Assembly (NCBI GenBank): GCA_026018925.1 | Contig: JAKSZU010000002.1 | Coordinates: forward strand, 9,793,662-9,857,661 | Origin: Tupaia tana | Lineage: Eukaryota > Chordata > Mammalia > Scandentia > Tupaiidae | DNA length: 64,000 nt | Direction: 5' to 3' | Shown here: in pieces, positions 41,702 through 52,197 of the stretch | How the letters are laid out: each line of letters begins with the position of its first letter | Numbering within the stretch: position 1 is the first letter of the stretch | Position numbers and translations under genes: made by a program | Notes under the pieces: model-generated | Database searches by the model: none | The model's input: the letters and a program-made list of their open reading frames with translations, nothing else | What the model was told of the DNA's origin: nothing

Positions 41702-43617
41702 ATCGGGTGTGCAGTCTCTCCAGGCCCAAGATCCAGCCTGGGGAGGCAGGGCACTGGCCCCTTCCCAGAGATTCTCACGTGTCCATACCCGACCTGCGAG
41801 TCCCTTGTTCAGGTTGCGGTGTGGGAATGGCTCTGTCTTTCCTGTGTTTCCCATTCCAAGGGGAGAGTTACCCCTTCCTGGGAGGAAGTGCGGCCTGGTC
41901 GGTCCATTCCAGGCAGGAGGCTGAACGGGTTCTCTCTCAGTGGCCTTGGTCACCCTCCAGCCTACACCCCCCAGAGTTTCATCCCCCAAGCACCTCCGTC
42001 CTCTGTTCCAGGGGGACTTGGGCGTCATGGGCCTTTGGACAATGAATTGGGTAGTCTTGGGCACAGGCTCAGGTCAGCTGAAGACAGCTAGCTGGCAGAG
42101 AGCAGGCTGGAGGCCCTCAGCAAGGGCAGCAGAGGCTGGCCTCTACCTGGGTTTCTCCGCCCTCTCGGGCTCAGGGCTGCCTGCACCGAGCCCTGCACTC
42201 CCTCCACCCTGTTCTCCCGGCCCTACTTCTCCCTACACTCAGCCCTGCGAGGCCCGTTGTGTCTCAGCTCTGGGAGCTGCAGACTGCGCTGCGTACCGCA
42301 TCTGAGTCTCCTCTGAGTCTCTCCTGAGACCAGCAGCTCCCAGGACTAGTGGTCAAGTATGCGCAGACTCGGGCCTGAAGCGGGTGGCTCGGCCGGAGGG
42401 GTGAGAAGCCCCTGGGTTACCAGTGAGAGGTGTGAGGGGCAGGGCGGGTGGGAGAGCTCAGTGGGACGTTTCCTGAGGCATGCGTCACGTTTGTGCGCAG
42501 GTCAGAGCCTAGGGAAAGAGGGGAGGTCAGGCAGGAGGCTGCGGCTGACCTGGCCGGCCTGGGGCAGGGGTGGAGTGAGGCTGCGGCTGACCTGGCCGGC
42601 CTGGGGCAGGGGTGGAGTGAGGGCTCGCAGAGCGCACAGAATGGAACTCGCGGGACTCGCTTTGTGTGGGCAGACCCCGGTGTACTGTGCGTGCCCCTGA
42701 ATCCGGGATCTCGTCCCTTTACCTGGAGGACCCTCAGAGGCGAGGGCTGCATATCTGTGGGACCCGTACATTCTGCTTCGGCCCGTGCACCCCTCCAGCC
42801 TCTCAGGGGCATCTGCCTGCATGTTCCTTCTGCGGAGGACGAGCCGTCCATACAAACTCCATAGAAATCTGTGGGAACGCTCCCCTCTGTCTCCTGAACC
42901 CGCCTCCCGGGGGCGCCTCCAGGAGGCTCCGAGTGTAAACCTTTGACAGTTCACGGAGCCTGCGTGGCTGCAGGGGAATGTGGACCTGCTGCCCCTTCTC
43001 AGACGTGTCTCATTTCTCTCTCTAGCCCAAAGCCGCGAGTCCAGCGCTGGGAGGGCCTGAGCCGGCTGGCCCCTCCGGCCTGTACAGGCTGCTTCTCACC
43101 GACACGGGAGGATCCGCTGGAGGGCTGGCACGGTCGACGGCAGACACACACCGGCGTCGGTGCCTCCTGCCGAGATCGCCTGTCCCTTCCGTGGCAAACC
43201 TGTCCCTGCTGTGTGAACAATCACACCATCTGCCCGGCCTGCGGGACGGAACACAGGCTAGCTGGAGTGTCGTCAGCCTCCCCCCGCCCCGCCTCCCCAC
43301 TTCTGTAAGCACGACCTCCACAGCTACTGGGGAAGCAGGAAACCGTCAGGACTGCGCAGACTGCAGGAGCTGTTTCACAACCTCCTGAGAATTGCTTAAC
43401 ACAGCCTGGGCTTCAAGGTGGGAAATCAAATGCAGAGCAAAGGGCAGTTAGAAACCGCCGGCGCTCAGGGACCCCTTTTCCGGAGGCGCAGCCTGTAACC
43501 ACGGACATTTCCCCCCCAAGACTTGGAGAGAAGACTGATTTTTTCTGTGGGTGTGGCTACAGGACTGGAGGGGAGCGAAGACCTTGCTGTGGCTTGGCTA
43601 GCAACTGTAACTTTTTA
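41702..43617. other. GC-rich interval without a recognised gene
   Basis: About 1.9 kb, GC-rich at 42100-43400, no SINE. Many frames of 70-150 codons overlap on both strands, as expected of GC-rich DNA. No exon with homology recognised. A 42-base tandem duplication lies at 42537-42620. A CpG count is needed to decide whether it is a weak island. Confidence 0.4.
42537..42620 (+). repeat. Exact 42-base tandem duplication
   Basis: The unit begins GGCTGCGGCTGACCTGGCC and ends GGGTGGAGTGA. It occurs at 42537-42578 and 42579-42620 with no difference seen, so it is recent. Confidence 0.9.
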
Positions 43618-43832
43618 AAACTTATTTATTTATTTATTCCATGAGTGAGAGAGAAAGAGAAACAGGCAACCCCAGGGGTCTTCATGCCAGCATCCACCCC
43701 AAGCTTCAGCCAGCCTGAGCCATGGGCACCCCCACACCCCCAGCCTGGGCAGAGAGACCCTGGGATGTGAACCCGGGACCTCCGCATGTGAGTCCCGTAT
43801 TGCAGAGTGTTAGCCACTGTAGTTCCGAGTAG
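43618..43832 (-). repeat. SINE, family D
   Basis: (TTTA)n tail, TTCCATGAGTGAGAGAG, CAAGCTTCAGCCAGCCTGAGCC, GATGTGAACCCGGGACC and a diverged head. Confidence 0.75.
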
Positions 43833-44017
43833 GACCATGGTCAGGACTTCCTTAAGCGGACCCAGCAGATAAATGTATTTCAAAGTCAATGACACCCTCC
43901 CCTTTGCTCATGTCGCTTTGACAAAGACAATGAGGACCGTGAAGTGACTTAGGAACGTGGTGAGGTCAGGTCACAGGCGCGCAGGGAAGGAAGCGCGGAG
44001 GCGTCTTAACCGGATCG

Positions 44018-44374
44018 GTGGCTCCAAAACCTTTGGTCTCCAGACCCTTTTGCACTGTTAGAAAGTATTGAGGGACCCAAAGAGCCATTCTTTTTTTAAA
44101 TGTGGGTTACATCTGTCGATATTTACCATATTCCAAATTCAAGTGGAGAAAATATAAAACTGCGGAGACACGTAACTCGCGTGCTGTTAGCTGAGAGATG
44201 CCCCAGCGCACACCAGGTTGTCTCTGGGAAGCCCGGCTGTGCACGCGCGTGTGTGAGCGTGAAGCAGGCAAAGGATGCTTCGGTATTACGAGAATAGCTT
44301 CGACCTCACAGACAGGTGGAGACTCCCTCAGGGCCCCTGTGGAGCCCCACACCACACTTTGAGAGCCGCTGATA
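44018..44374 (+). mobile_element. hAT-type non-autonomous DNA transposon, ancient
   Basis: Starts GGTGGCTCCAAAACCTTTGGTCTCCAGACCC, continues TATTGAGGGACCCAAAGAGC and ATCTGTCGATATTTACCATATT, and ends CCACACTTTGAGAGCCGCTG. The ends are a diverged inverted pair of the CAGTGGTTCTCAA class. Internally deleted. Confidence 0.75.
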
Positions 44375-44609
44375 TAGGAGAATGGAAACGGCCTCTGTGT
44401 CCCTGCCTGACGGCTGAGTTCCGCACACGGTGGGTGAGGGGGACGCTCAGCGCTGTTCAGGTTAAGATCTACAGCTGGCAGAGAGGACTGCAGTACAACG
44501 TGGGACGAAGAGGAGCTATTTCATGGGAGATACAAATATGTCACATCAGGGAAGGAGGAACGTTAATGTTACTTTTACACACATGTGTATGCACACACAC
44601 GATTTTTTT

Positions 44610-44870
44610 TCAGTAAAAGATTGTTTTCGACAGGGCCTCACTGTCACGCTCGTCCTGCCTCAGCCTCTCAGCTGGGACTGCAACCCCGGTCCTTTTTCAG
44701 ACAGCCTTGTTATGTTGCTCAGGCCACTCTGAGCTTGTCATCTCCCACCTCAGCCTCTCAAGTTGTCTGGCCTTTAGGTTGCACCGAAAGTTGAACTCAG
44801 GCCTTCCATGTGGTCCCAGGCTACAGACCACAGTGTCTTAGCAGGTTACCCCATTCTGTCTGGGCCCGGC
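44610..44870 (-). repeat. Alu-like (7SL-type) SINE, diverged dimer
   Basis: GACAGGGCCTCACTGTCACG, CCTGCCTCAGCCTCTCAGCTGGGAC, then a second monomer TTATGTTGCTCAGGCCACTC with CCCACCTCAGCCTCTCAAG, in reverse orientation. Confidence 0.55.
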
Positions 44871-44954
44871 CACTGATATTTTAAAGTAACCATTATCACC
44901 CACGTGCCACTTGAGTGCCTCCTGAGTATGAAGTATACGAAAGTTCTTTTTTTT

Positions 44955-45203
44955 GCTTCAGAGGTTTTTGTCTTAGGGTGCATGCACTTAGCAGAAAAGG
45001 CAGAGACAGTGAGAGGGAAAAATGAGAAATCGCCCCCGGGGGGGATGGCCTTGCCGCAATCCCTTCTCCTCCATTCTCTTCCTGGGATCTTGGGCACGCA
45101 CACACGTGTGCCTGGCATGATTTTGCCACCAGGTCTGGGACTCAAACTGTGGTCAGACATGTGGTCGGCCGGTGACATAATCGCTATGCCATCTGCTGGC
45201 CCT
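44955..45203 (-). repeat. Family A SINE, diverged
   Basis: CTTCAGAGGTTTTTGTCTTAGGGTGC, CAATCCCTTCTCCTCCATTC, reversed head to GCCATCTGCTGGCC. Flanks GAAAGTTCTTTT and GAAAGCTTTTTT. Confidence 0.85.
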
Positions 45204-45205
45204 GA

Positions 45206-45468
45206 AAGCTTTTTTTTTTTTTTTTTAATTGCTAGAGGGCACGTGCAGTTGCCAGAGACAGCGAGAGAGATAGAGAGACATAGGATGAGAGAGGAAGAGG
45301 GATGGGTCTCTCGCAATCCCTTCTCCTTTCCTTCTCCATCCTGCTGAGGTTCGGGGTACATATGCACACCTGCCAGGTGTGTTTTTCAAGCCACCCAACT
45401 AGGGTTCGAACTGCAGTCAGCTATGTGGTATACAGCTCCCCTAACCACTAAGCTAAGGAGCCATCCCT
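45206..45468 (-). repeat. Family C SINE
   Basis: T tail, AATTGCTAGAGGGCACGTGC, body, GTTCGAACTGCAGTC, head to AAGCTAAGGAGCCATCCC. CTGAAAGCT occurs at both ends (about 45203 and 45469). Confidence 0.85.
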
Positions 45469-45478
45469 GAAAGCTCTT

Positions 45479-45640
45479 CATCAAGTGCTCTGTGTGCAGT
45501 TGGGACGGTGCTAGGCACTTTATGTCCATCAGATATTCACACTCGACACACTGGGGAATTAAGAAATTAAGGTCAGGGAGGGTAAGAAAGCCATCCAGGT
45601 ACCCCAGCTAGAGTGCAGGAGAGCAGGACTTCAACCCCAC
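45479..45640 (-). repeat. MIR SINE, reverse
   Basis: CGGTGCTAGGCACTTTATG, CACTGGGGAATTAAGAAATTAAGGTCAG, CAGCTAGAGTGCAGG and GGACTTCAACCCC follow the reverse MIR order. Confidence 0.7.
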
Positions 45641-45644
45641 ATGC

Positions 45645-45780
45645 CTGTTTTTTTGGACAGGATCTCGCTATGTTGCTCTGGCTGCAAGCTCATGACCCTC
45701 CCACCCCAGCCTCCTGAGCAGCTGGGACCTGGGTGCATACCACGGAGGCTCAACCACCAGGATACCTTCCTGAACCCCAG
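45645..45780 (-). repeat. Alu-like (7SL-type) monomer
   Basis: GGACAGGATCTCGCTATGTTGCTCTGGCTGC, CCACCCCAGCCTCCTGAGCAGCTGGGACC and GGTGCATACCACG match a reversed 7SL-derived monomer closely. This is the best of the three candidates in the window. Confidence 0.65.
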
Positions 45781-46544
45781 CTGCTTACCCCCTGAACCTT
45801 AGTGTACCCCACAAACACCTCTTACATGGAAGGGCCCTGGGAAAAGGCTCACCCAGCCACCTCACGTTGCCGGCACTCTCTGGAGGACATGAGTGTTGGT
45901 GCGTGCTCGATCTGGTCCTAGGTCCTGCGGAGGACGCACAGAATGATAGGATATAGGCACAAAAATGAATATAAAACAGCCCCTGCCTTCAAACTTACCA
46001 AAGTCAAGGTACAAAACTGAGAACTGCTAACGACACAACGTAGTATATAGGAAGCCTCAAATGACATCAGAGCTAAGGAGTGTCCTGGAGTGGGGTGGGG
46101 GCGTGGGGCACGCTGGGGCTGGCAGGGTCAACAAAGGCGACGTGGAGCAGGAGGGTCCTGAGCCGGCCTTCAAGGAACGACAGTCAGCGTATGGGAAGAG
46201 AATGAGCTGGACTCCGAGCTGGGGTTCAGCGAGGGCCCCAGTTCTGTCCGTACCGGATTTGTGAACTGGTGCCCATTGACAAGCTTCCTGGGCACAAAGG
46301 CAGCGGTGGCATCTCCAGTCAGCTGATCCCAGTGTGAGTTTGCCAGTCTCACTGGCTGGGTGACTTAACACCCTCTGCTGGCTAGGGCCCACTGTGCACT
46401 TCGGCCGAACCCGACCTGGTTCTTTGGTCCCTCGGGTGGCGTCCACCCAGCTCAGCCGCGGAGCTGGCCACTGCACAAACCCTAGCTGCTGGCCGGCTCC
46501 CACTCGCCATAGTTTCCGAGCTGAGTCTTCTCTCTGAAATGCCT
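45781..46544. other. No gene seen
   Basis: Unassigned. A minus-strand frame 46057-46611 (184 codons) overlaps it; no domain recognised, and it runs into the MIR at its N-terminal end, so judged non-coding. Confidence 0.4.
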
Positions 46545-46672
46545 TTGAAGTCTCCCGGACCTGGATCCAACCGCAGGCCCTTCCACTTCCTCGTTCTGTA
46601 CCCTTCAGCAAGTTGCTTTAACCTCTTCTCAACCTCAATTTGTTCACAGGTGAGTGGAGATAATAATACCCG
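46545..46672 (+). repeat. MIR SINE
   Basis: CTTCAGCAAGTTGCTTTAACCTCTTCTCAACCTCAATTTGTTCAC then GGAGATAATAATACCC fits MIR. Confidence 0.7.
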
Positions 46673-47305
46673 GGGGCCCAGTGGCAAAGGTGGTTGAAAT
46701 CTCCCAGCCCCACCCCCAGTTTTCTGCAGGGACAGAGAAGAGCTGCTACACAGGGACTCTGAATACAGGACACAGTTCAAGAAGTACAAGGAGAATTATA
46801 GTGAATTAGTTTATTTGTTTCAAATCTTAGATCTTCATGGAACTGGGTCATCACCAGAAAGATAAAAAGAAACAAGAATACTGATTCTGCTAAACCTCCT
46901 GGGGGAGGACAGAGGGAGAGGAAGACAGAGAATGAGACTGTGGGTGTTCTGACTTTATAAGGTACTCAGCACTTTTTGATTTGAATAACCAACCACCAAT
47001 CAATATTTACACCTTTCGAACATTAGAGAGTATTGCTCACGAGGACGTGTGATACACAGACGCGATGTGGAAGTTGGAAAGGCTCAGTCTTGGTGGCTCG
47101 GGCGGGAGTGGACTGACCCGTAGTGGCCGACTGTGAGTGTGGATCCCAAGCTGACTGAGGCCTGCCAGGCAGCCCAGGCCCCTCACTCGCTAGAGGCCTG
47201 GGGAAGCAGGAACAGCGCGCTCAGACTTCGTCAGGGTGCCTGTCTCTCTCTTGCTTGCATTTCCGCTCTCATTCAGAAATAAAATAAACTTCAAAAACAA
47301 AAAAG
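46673..47305. other. No gene seen
   Basis: Unassigned, with a possible short SINE head trace near 46672-46720. Confidence 0.35.
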
Positions 47306-47545
47306 CTGGGGCTGCGCCTGTGCAGGTTAAGCCTGTGAGAGACCGGACCCCACACGGCCAGCTGTGGTTCAGTCGGGCCCCAGCTTGAAGAACACTCGGG
47401 AGTGTGCGTGCATGCCCAAGTCCTGTTGGGACGAAGGAATGGAGGACAAGGACGTGGCCTGACCGTGCTCCACTGGATGGTGCTCTCTCTCTCTCTCTCT
47501 GGTGAGCTCCGGCTCCCCCAAATAGTAATGGAAAAGATAAAGTGG
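47306..47545 (+). repeat. Family C SINE
   Basis: GCTGGGGCTGCGCCTGTGCAGG head, CACACGGCCAGCTGTGGTTC, GTGTGCGTGCATGCCCAAG, CTCTCTCTGGTGAGCTCC and tail. Confidence 0.75.
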
Positions 47546-47635
47546 TGTGAAGGAGAAACGGAAGTTAGATAGTCAAAGAAGACCCATTTTTGACTCTAGA
47601 CCCACATCCCTCAAACTGTCTCTATTGCTATTTTT

Positions 47636-47712
47636 CAGGAAGAAGGAGAAAGAGAGAAAGAAAAAAAGAAAGTAAGAGAAGGAGGAAGAAGAAAGAAAGA
47701 GAGGGAGGAGGG
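47636..47712. repeat. Purine-rich GA/GAAA tract
   Basis: Irregular GAAAGAGAGAAAG-type repeat left of a SINE; it resumes after the SINE. Confidence 0.8.
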
Positions 47713-47945
47713 GCCCAGCAGGTGTCGTGGTGGTGAAGGCCACTATCCCACATACCACACTGTTCGAGTCCTGAACCCGGTGACTTGATAAACACCCTGA
47801 GAACATGCCTCTCCCTAAAGGAGGGAGAGACGGAGGAGAAGGGTCTGCAACATGGCCATTTCCCAACCGAGGGCGCTCTCTCACTTCCCCTTCCACTCTC
47901 TCTGTTTCTCTCCAGCAAGTCCATGCACCATCTGACAAAAACTAA
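47713..47945 (+). repeat. tRNA-derived SINE between purine tracts
   Basis: GGCCCAGCAGGTGTCGTGGTGG head, B box TGTTCGAGTCC, body with ACGGAGGAGAAGGGTCTGC, ending CAGCAAGTCCATGCACCATCTGAC. Confidence 0.8.
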
Positions 47946-48058
47946 AAGAATAAAGAAAGAAAGAAGAAGGAAAAAGAGAAAGAAAGAAAAAGAAAGAAAG
48001 AAAAAGAGGAGAAAAAAGAAAGGGAGGAAGAAAGAAAGGGAAAAAGGAAGAGAGAAAG
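47946..48058. repeat. (GAAA)n purine tract
   Basis: About 110 bases of almost pure purine on the + strand, which gives Lys/Arg- or Phe/Ser/Leu-rich artefact frames. Confidence 0.85.
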
Positions 48059-48671
48059 GCGGCCTTGCTCGACTCAGCACCCCGCGGCTGGCCGGCACAT
48101 CCTGCGGCTTCATCCCCTTGCCATGCTAGTAATCGCTGCAGTGTTCTTTCCTCGGAGCTTTCTTATGTGGGCTCAGAATCTCAAGCTAAGAGAAGTGATA
48201 GTTTGTGGGTCAAAAGGAAATTATGGGAGAGCGGGGAAGGGTTTCCCTTTCGATGGACCGTGTGTGTCAAGAGCACGCGGAGACAGCTCATGTGACCGAC
48301 ACCCCCGCCGGTTTGAGGGCGGGGCTTCAGCGATTGTGGCGACATGCCTCAGTCCTATCGGTGCAGCTTTATTACTTGCAAGTCATGGTCACACACCTTT
48401 CCCCACTTAAGTTCCACAACTACCTCTTGAATGAGGTTTCCACTTGGGAAATAACGGATGACCCAATTCAGAATTAATAAAGAGAAGTTGGACTTTTTTT
48501 TTAGCTCACTTAAGAAGAAGTCCAGAGAAAGACGGCTTTGCCATCCTTGTCACTGGATTTTTTTCTAAGGCTGCTAGGACAGCTTTAGTCCTGATGCGGG
48601 CTGTCAGCTTCCTTGTCTGTGTCTAGGAGAGGGAGAGGCCAGCATCATGCAGGGGCAGGAACCAGGATGCT
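48059..48671. other. No gene seen
   Basis: Unassigned; overlapping + frames of 76-95 codons only. Confidence 0.35.
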
Positions 48672-48920
48672 GGGCAGGCCTGGTGCCCAGTGGTGACAGG
48701 AGCCAGATCCAGCTGGCCAACCATGGTTCACATCCCAGGCCCGGAAGCTTGGAAAACACTGGGAACAGGTGCGTGTGTACCCAAATTCCAGCAGATGGGA
48801 GGGTAAGAGGTGGGGATGAGTAGGCCCCTTTGGGGAACTTTCTCTCTCTTTCTCCTCTGTCTCTCTCCGGTGAGTGTGTGTGACCTCTGGCAATATATAT
48901 CTATTTATTTTTTAACATAC
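48672..48920 (+). repeat. Family C SINE
   Basis: GGCCTGGTGCCCAGTGGTGACAGGAGCC head, GGTTCACATCCCAGG, CAGGTGCGTGTGTACCC, CTCCGGTGAGTGTGTGTGACC and tail. Confidence 0.8.
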
Positions 48921-48933
48921 AGAAAAGATGCTA

Positions 48934-49190
48934 GGGGCCAGCATGTGGCATCAAGGTTAAGGTGCTGGACTCCCACGTGGTCGACTGTGGTTTGAGTCCC
49001 AGACCTGGGGATTGAAACTCATGCCAGGCATGAGTGCATGTGTGCCAAAATCTTGAGAAGAAAATGGAGGAGAAGGAATTGTGGCATGGCCATTTCCCCG
49101 GGGGCGATTTCTCGCTTTCGGTCTCTCCATCTCTCTCCATCTCTTGAGTGAGGCATGTGCTCTATAGCAAAAATCTCTAAAAAAAGAAAA
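48934..49190 (+). repeat. Family A SINE, older subtype
   Basis: GGGGCCAGCATGTGGCATCAAGGTTAAGG head, GGTTTGAGTCCC, complete body, GTGCTCTATAGCAAAAATCTC and A-rich tail. Confidence 0.88.
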
Positions 49191-49377
49191 AAGAGAGAAA
49201 GGACGCTGATTTTCTAAAAGCACCTGTACTCTTCTCTTCTTCGATGCAGAATGCCTTAGGCATGCCTGTGAATAAGTGAATGTGGCCCAGGTAGACGGGG
49301 CTTTGGCCTGGCTCACTCAGCGGGGAGTGACAGATACTGTACAGTCACCGTATTTTCTACATGAGCCTGCTCTCTAA
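49191..49377. other. No gene seen
   Basis: Short unassigned spacer. Confidence 0.35.
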
Positions 49378-49607
49378 ACCAGAGGTCAGCCAGCTACCGT
49401 CCCCGCATCACACCTGTCTGGCTGCTGCTTGTGTAAATAAAGTTTTATTGGAACACAGCCATACTCATATGATTATAGATTGCTTATAGTTCCTTTCATG
49501 CGATAGAACACAGTTGAGTCTTTGCGACAGAGACCGTATGGTCCCCCAAGCCCCAAACATTTGTGATCTGGCGCTTCTCAGAAAGTTTGTTGACCTTGTT
49601 CTAGATG
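49378..49607 (-). mobile_element. hAT-type non-autonomous DNA transposon, ancient
   Basis: Starts CCAGAGGTCAGCCAGCTACC, with AATAAAGTTTTATTGGAACACAGCC and GCGACAGAGACCGTATGGTC, and ends near AAAGTTTGTTGACC. The diverged GGTCAGC...GTTGACC ends are an inverted pair. Reverse relative of the element at 7.9-8.2 kb. Confidence 0.8.
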
Positions 49608-49984
49608 AAGAAAGTAGAGTCGAAGTTAAAGGCTCTGTCTGATGTCAAAGAACTAACTGGAGCCAGAGACTGGATTCTAACGTGGACACCCAGGGTGCTC
49701 TCTGCCACAGCTTCCCTGGGAGGATTTCCTGGGACAGACTTGCATTCTGGGTGACGTGTGTGGAAATGGCCTTCCGTGTAGAGCAACATTTTAGGTAGGA
49801 AGAATACGGGGGGTGAGTAGGGAAGCAGGCAGGTCTGGATGAAGGGTCAGGATGTAAAGAAGATAATGAAGGAGGTGATTGAAGTGAAATGAAGGGAAAA
49901 AAGAGGGTGTGACAAGGACATACCCCAGATTTTTCAGAGCAGTACACTGTAGCTATTCTGATAACAATAATAGTAAGTAGCTTT
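49608..49984. other. No gene seen
   Basis: Unassigned; short minus-strand frames only. Confidence 0.35.
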
Positions 49985-50207
49985 AAAAAAAATCATTTTT
50001 GTCTTTCTCCCATGAGCAAGAGACACAGGCAAAGCCAGCACCCCCAACAGGGTCTTGATGCTCTCCGGGTCTCCGCCAGCCCCGGGTCTCGGCACCTGCA
50101 TGCCTGGTGCACACAAGGAGGTCCCTGGAGGTAAGCCCAGAGCCTCCCCTTGGGGGTTAGCCTTGCAGAGCATCGTGTTTGCTGCAGCACCTCCACCAGG
50201 CCCCAGC
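49985..50207 (-). repeat. SINE, family D
   Basis: CTTTCTCCCATGAGCAAGAG, CAGCACCCCCAACAGGGTCTTGATGC, CGCCAGCCCCGGGTCTCGGC, and a head through GCAGCACCTCCACCAGGCCCC. A MIR-like trace (CACTTACTATGTGCTAGGAACTG) follows at 50228-50250. Confidence 0.82.
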
Positions 50208-50329
50208 GATAGGTAGCTTTTATGGAACACTTACTATGTGCTAGGAACTGTGAGGGGATCTATAACGACACGTTCTTTGAGAAATCATGGGTTCTAATAT
50301 TTTGGCTTAGAAAATATGCACCTTTGGGT

Positions 50330-50850
50330 TGGTTCCATTGTATGGTGGTTATACTCTGCTCAAGGAGCAACCAGATGCCACATGGATCCTGTAGTTAATA
50401 TCCCTAGCCCAGGGACAACAGGTGTCATGGAGGTACTGGACCCCACATGGTTGACTACACAGTTTAAGTCCCAGACCTAGTGACTTGGAAATCACACTGG
50501 GTGCTTGTGTGTGCATGCCCAAAATCCCAAAGGAAACTGGAGAAGGGATTGCTTTGTGGACGTCGCGCCTGGGGGCTGATTTCTCACTTTCCCTATCTCT
50601 CTTTCTTGCTCTGTCTCTCTCTGCAAACGCACGTACGCTATAGTAAAACTACATATATATACATACACATACACACACATATATGTATGTATAAATCCCT
50701 GGCCTAGCTGGCCAGAAGTCCACGGGGCACATGTGCAAGTGCCCAAAATCTGACAGGAGGACCGGAGGAAGGTCATCGCGTGACGGGTGCTCCTCCCTCT
50801 CTTACTCTCATGTGGGCACACACACTATCATGAATAAAAAAAATACATAA
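50330..50850 (+). repeat. Diverged SINE split by another SINE
   Basis: A head-like part 50330-50412 (GGTTCCATTGTATGGTGGTTATACTC...GATGCCACATGGATCC) resumes at 50690 with CACGGGGCACATGTGCAAGTGCCC and GAGGACCGGAGGAAGG, ending near CTCTCATGTGGGCACACACAC and an A-rich tail. Confidence 0.6.
50413..50690 (+). repeat. Family A-like SINE, nested
   Basis: GGGACAACAGGTGTCATGGAGG head, TTTAAGTCCCAGACC, body, ACGCACGTACGCTATAG tail, then a TA/CA tract. Flanks ATCCCTAGCCCAG and ATCCCTGGCCTAG are its duplication. Confidence 0.8.
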
Positions 50851-51294
50851 GAAAAGCTGTTTCTTAGAGTAAGAGAAAAAGTAGAGGAAGAGACTACTAT
50901 GAGGGATAAAAGCTGGACCACAGATAACATTACTAATGAGACTGAATAGAATATATGTGGGACTTTTAGGGAGGAAATAGAAAAATGTTGAAAATATCTT
51001 TGTGTGTATTATAGACATAAAGAAGACATTCTTCCTCATTTCCCCTTTATTCACTTTTTTTTCACTCATTCAATGAGTATTTGTCCTAGGTACTAGGATC
51101 CAGTCCTCAGTAAACGCAGTCCTACAGTGGCGTCGAAGAGGACGTTCTCCTTTGCAGTGGGTGGCTTCCTGAGTACTCACCTCAACGGAACCCTGGCGTC
51201 CCTGAGCTCTGCTTTCACCTGAGCGGCTTCCTGCCGCTCTGTCCCTGGTGCAGCTGTCTCTAATCCATGTGACCGTTTGCCATCTCTGGGCCCG
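50851..51294. other. No gene seen
   Basis: AT-rich to 51080, then mixed. No feature recognised. Confidence 0.35.
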
Positions 51295-51703
51295 GATCCT
51301 AGGGCTGCTGCAAACTGCAGACCTGGTGGCACAGAGCACCTGGAATTTGCGGTCTTGCAGTTCCCGGCAGAGGCCTGGAACGAGCTGTGGGCAGGCCACA
51401 CCCCTCTGCAGGCGCCAAAGAAGGGCCTACTCCAGCCCAGCTCCGGCTTCTGGTGGCTCCTGGGCTCAAGTAGGCAGGGCCCCAGTCTCCACAGGGAGTG
51501 CTCCCTGTGATGTGACTGTCTCTCCACAAGTCACCGTTGCTATGAGGGTATCTGTCATGTTGGATTAGGGACCTGCCCTACTCCAGAATGACTTTATCTT
51601 AACTAGTTAGATTTGTAATGACCTTGTTTCCAAATAGGTCACTTTCTGGGGTTCGGGGGGTTGGGACTCCGGCATCCTTTGCAGGGACACAATGTAAACC
51701 ATA
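51295..51703 (+). mobile_element. Fossil solo LTR, MLT1 (ERVL-MaLR)
   Basis: TCCTAGGGCTGCTGCAAACTG at the 5' end, CTTCTGGTGGCTCCTGGGC in the middle, and TGTTGGATTAGGGACCTGCCCTACTCC, CCAAATAGGTCACTTTCTGGGG and GACACAATGTAAACCATAAC at the 3' end follow MLT1 order. Near full length, broken, no internal region. Confidence 0.8.
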
Positions 51704-51714
51704 ACTCCTTCTTT

Positions 51715-51965
51715 CTTTTTAAACTTTTTTTTTCATATGTTTATTTTATTTTCATTGTCAGAGTGTATGTGTGCTCAAGAGAGAGAGCAATCACACCCCA
51801 ATGGGGTATGGTTAGACTGTGATCCCATCTTCCTGGGTTCCCATCCTGTTGGAATTTGGGCATGCACACACACATGCCTGCCATGTGCAAGTCACCAGGG
51901 CTGGGATTCAAACTGAAGTCAGCCATGTGAGATTCAGCTCCCTTAAACTCTAGGCTAAGAGGACA
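51715..51965 (-). repeat. Family C SINE
   Basis: T tail, CATTGTCAGAGTGTATGTGTGC, GCATGCACACACACATGCC, GGGATTCAAACTGAAGTC, head to CTCTAGGCTAAGAGGACAGC. Confidence 0.82.
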
Positions 51966-51969
51966 GCTT

Positions 51970-52197
51970 TCTTTTTCTTTTAATTTTTTCTTTCTTCCAT
52001 GCATGAATGAGAGCAAGAAAGACAGCACCTCCAGCAGGTCCCGATGCCACAATCCCCCCAGCTTCAGCCATCTCTGGGTCACACGCATGCACACACCCAG
52101 GACACCTGGGAAGTCTCCAGATGTGAACCTGGGCTCCTCCCACGTGGCTCAGCTGCACAGGGCGTTGCCTTGCTGCTGGGCCACAGGCCACCCAGAC
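51970..52197 (-). repeat. SINE, family D
   Basis: TTCTTCCATGCATGAATGAGAG, GACAGCACCTCCAGCAGGTCCCGATGCC, CCCCCAGCTTCAGCC, head through CCTTGCTGCTGGGCCACAGGCC. Confidence 0.82.

Noticed and set aside
41335-42045. 236-codon + frame
   Set aside because: Its first part is a reverse family A SINE; the rest lacks a recognised domain.
47573-48129. Frames of 114-161 codons with Phe/Ser/Leu or Lys/Arg runs
   Set aside because: Produced by the GAAA purine tracts and the SINE between them.
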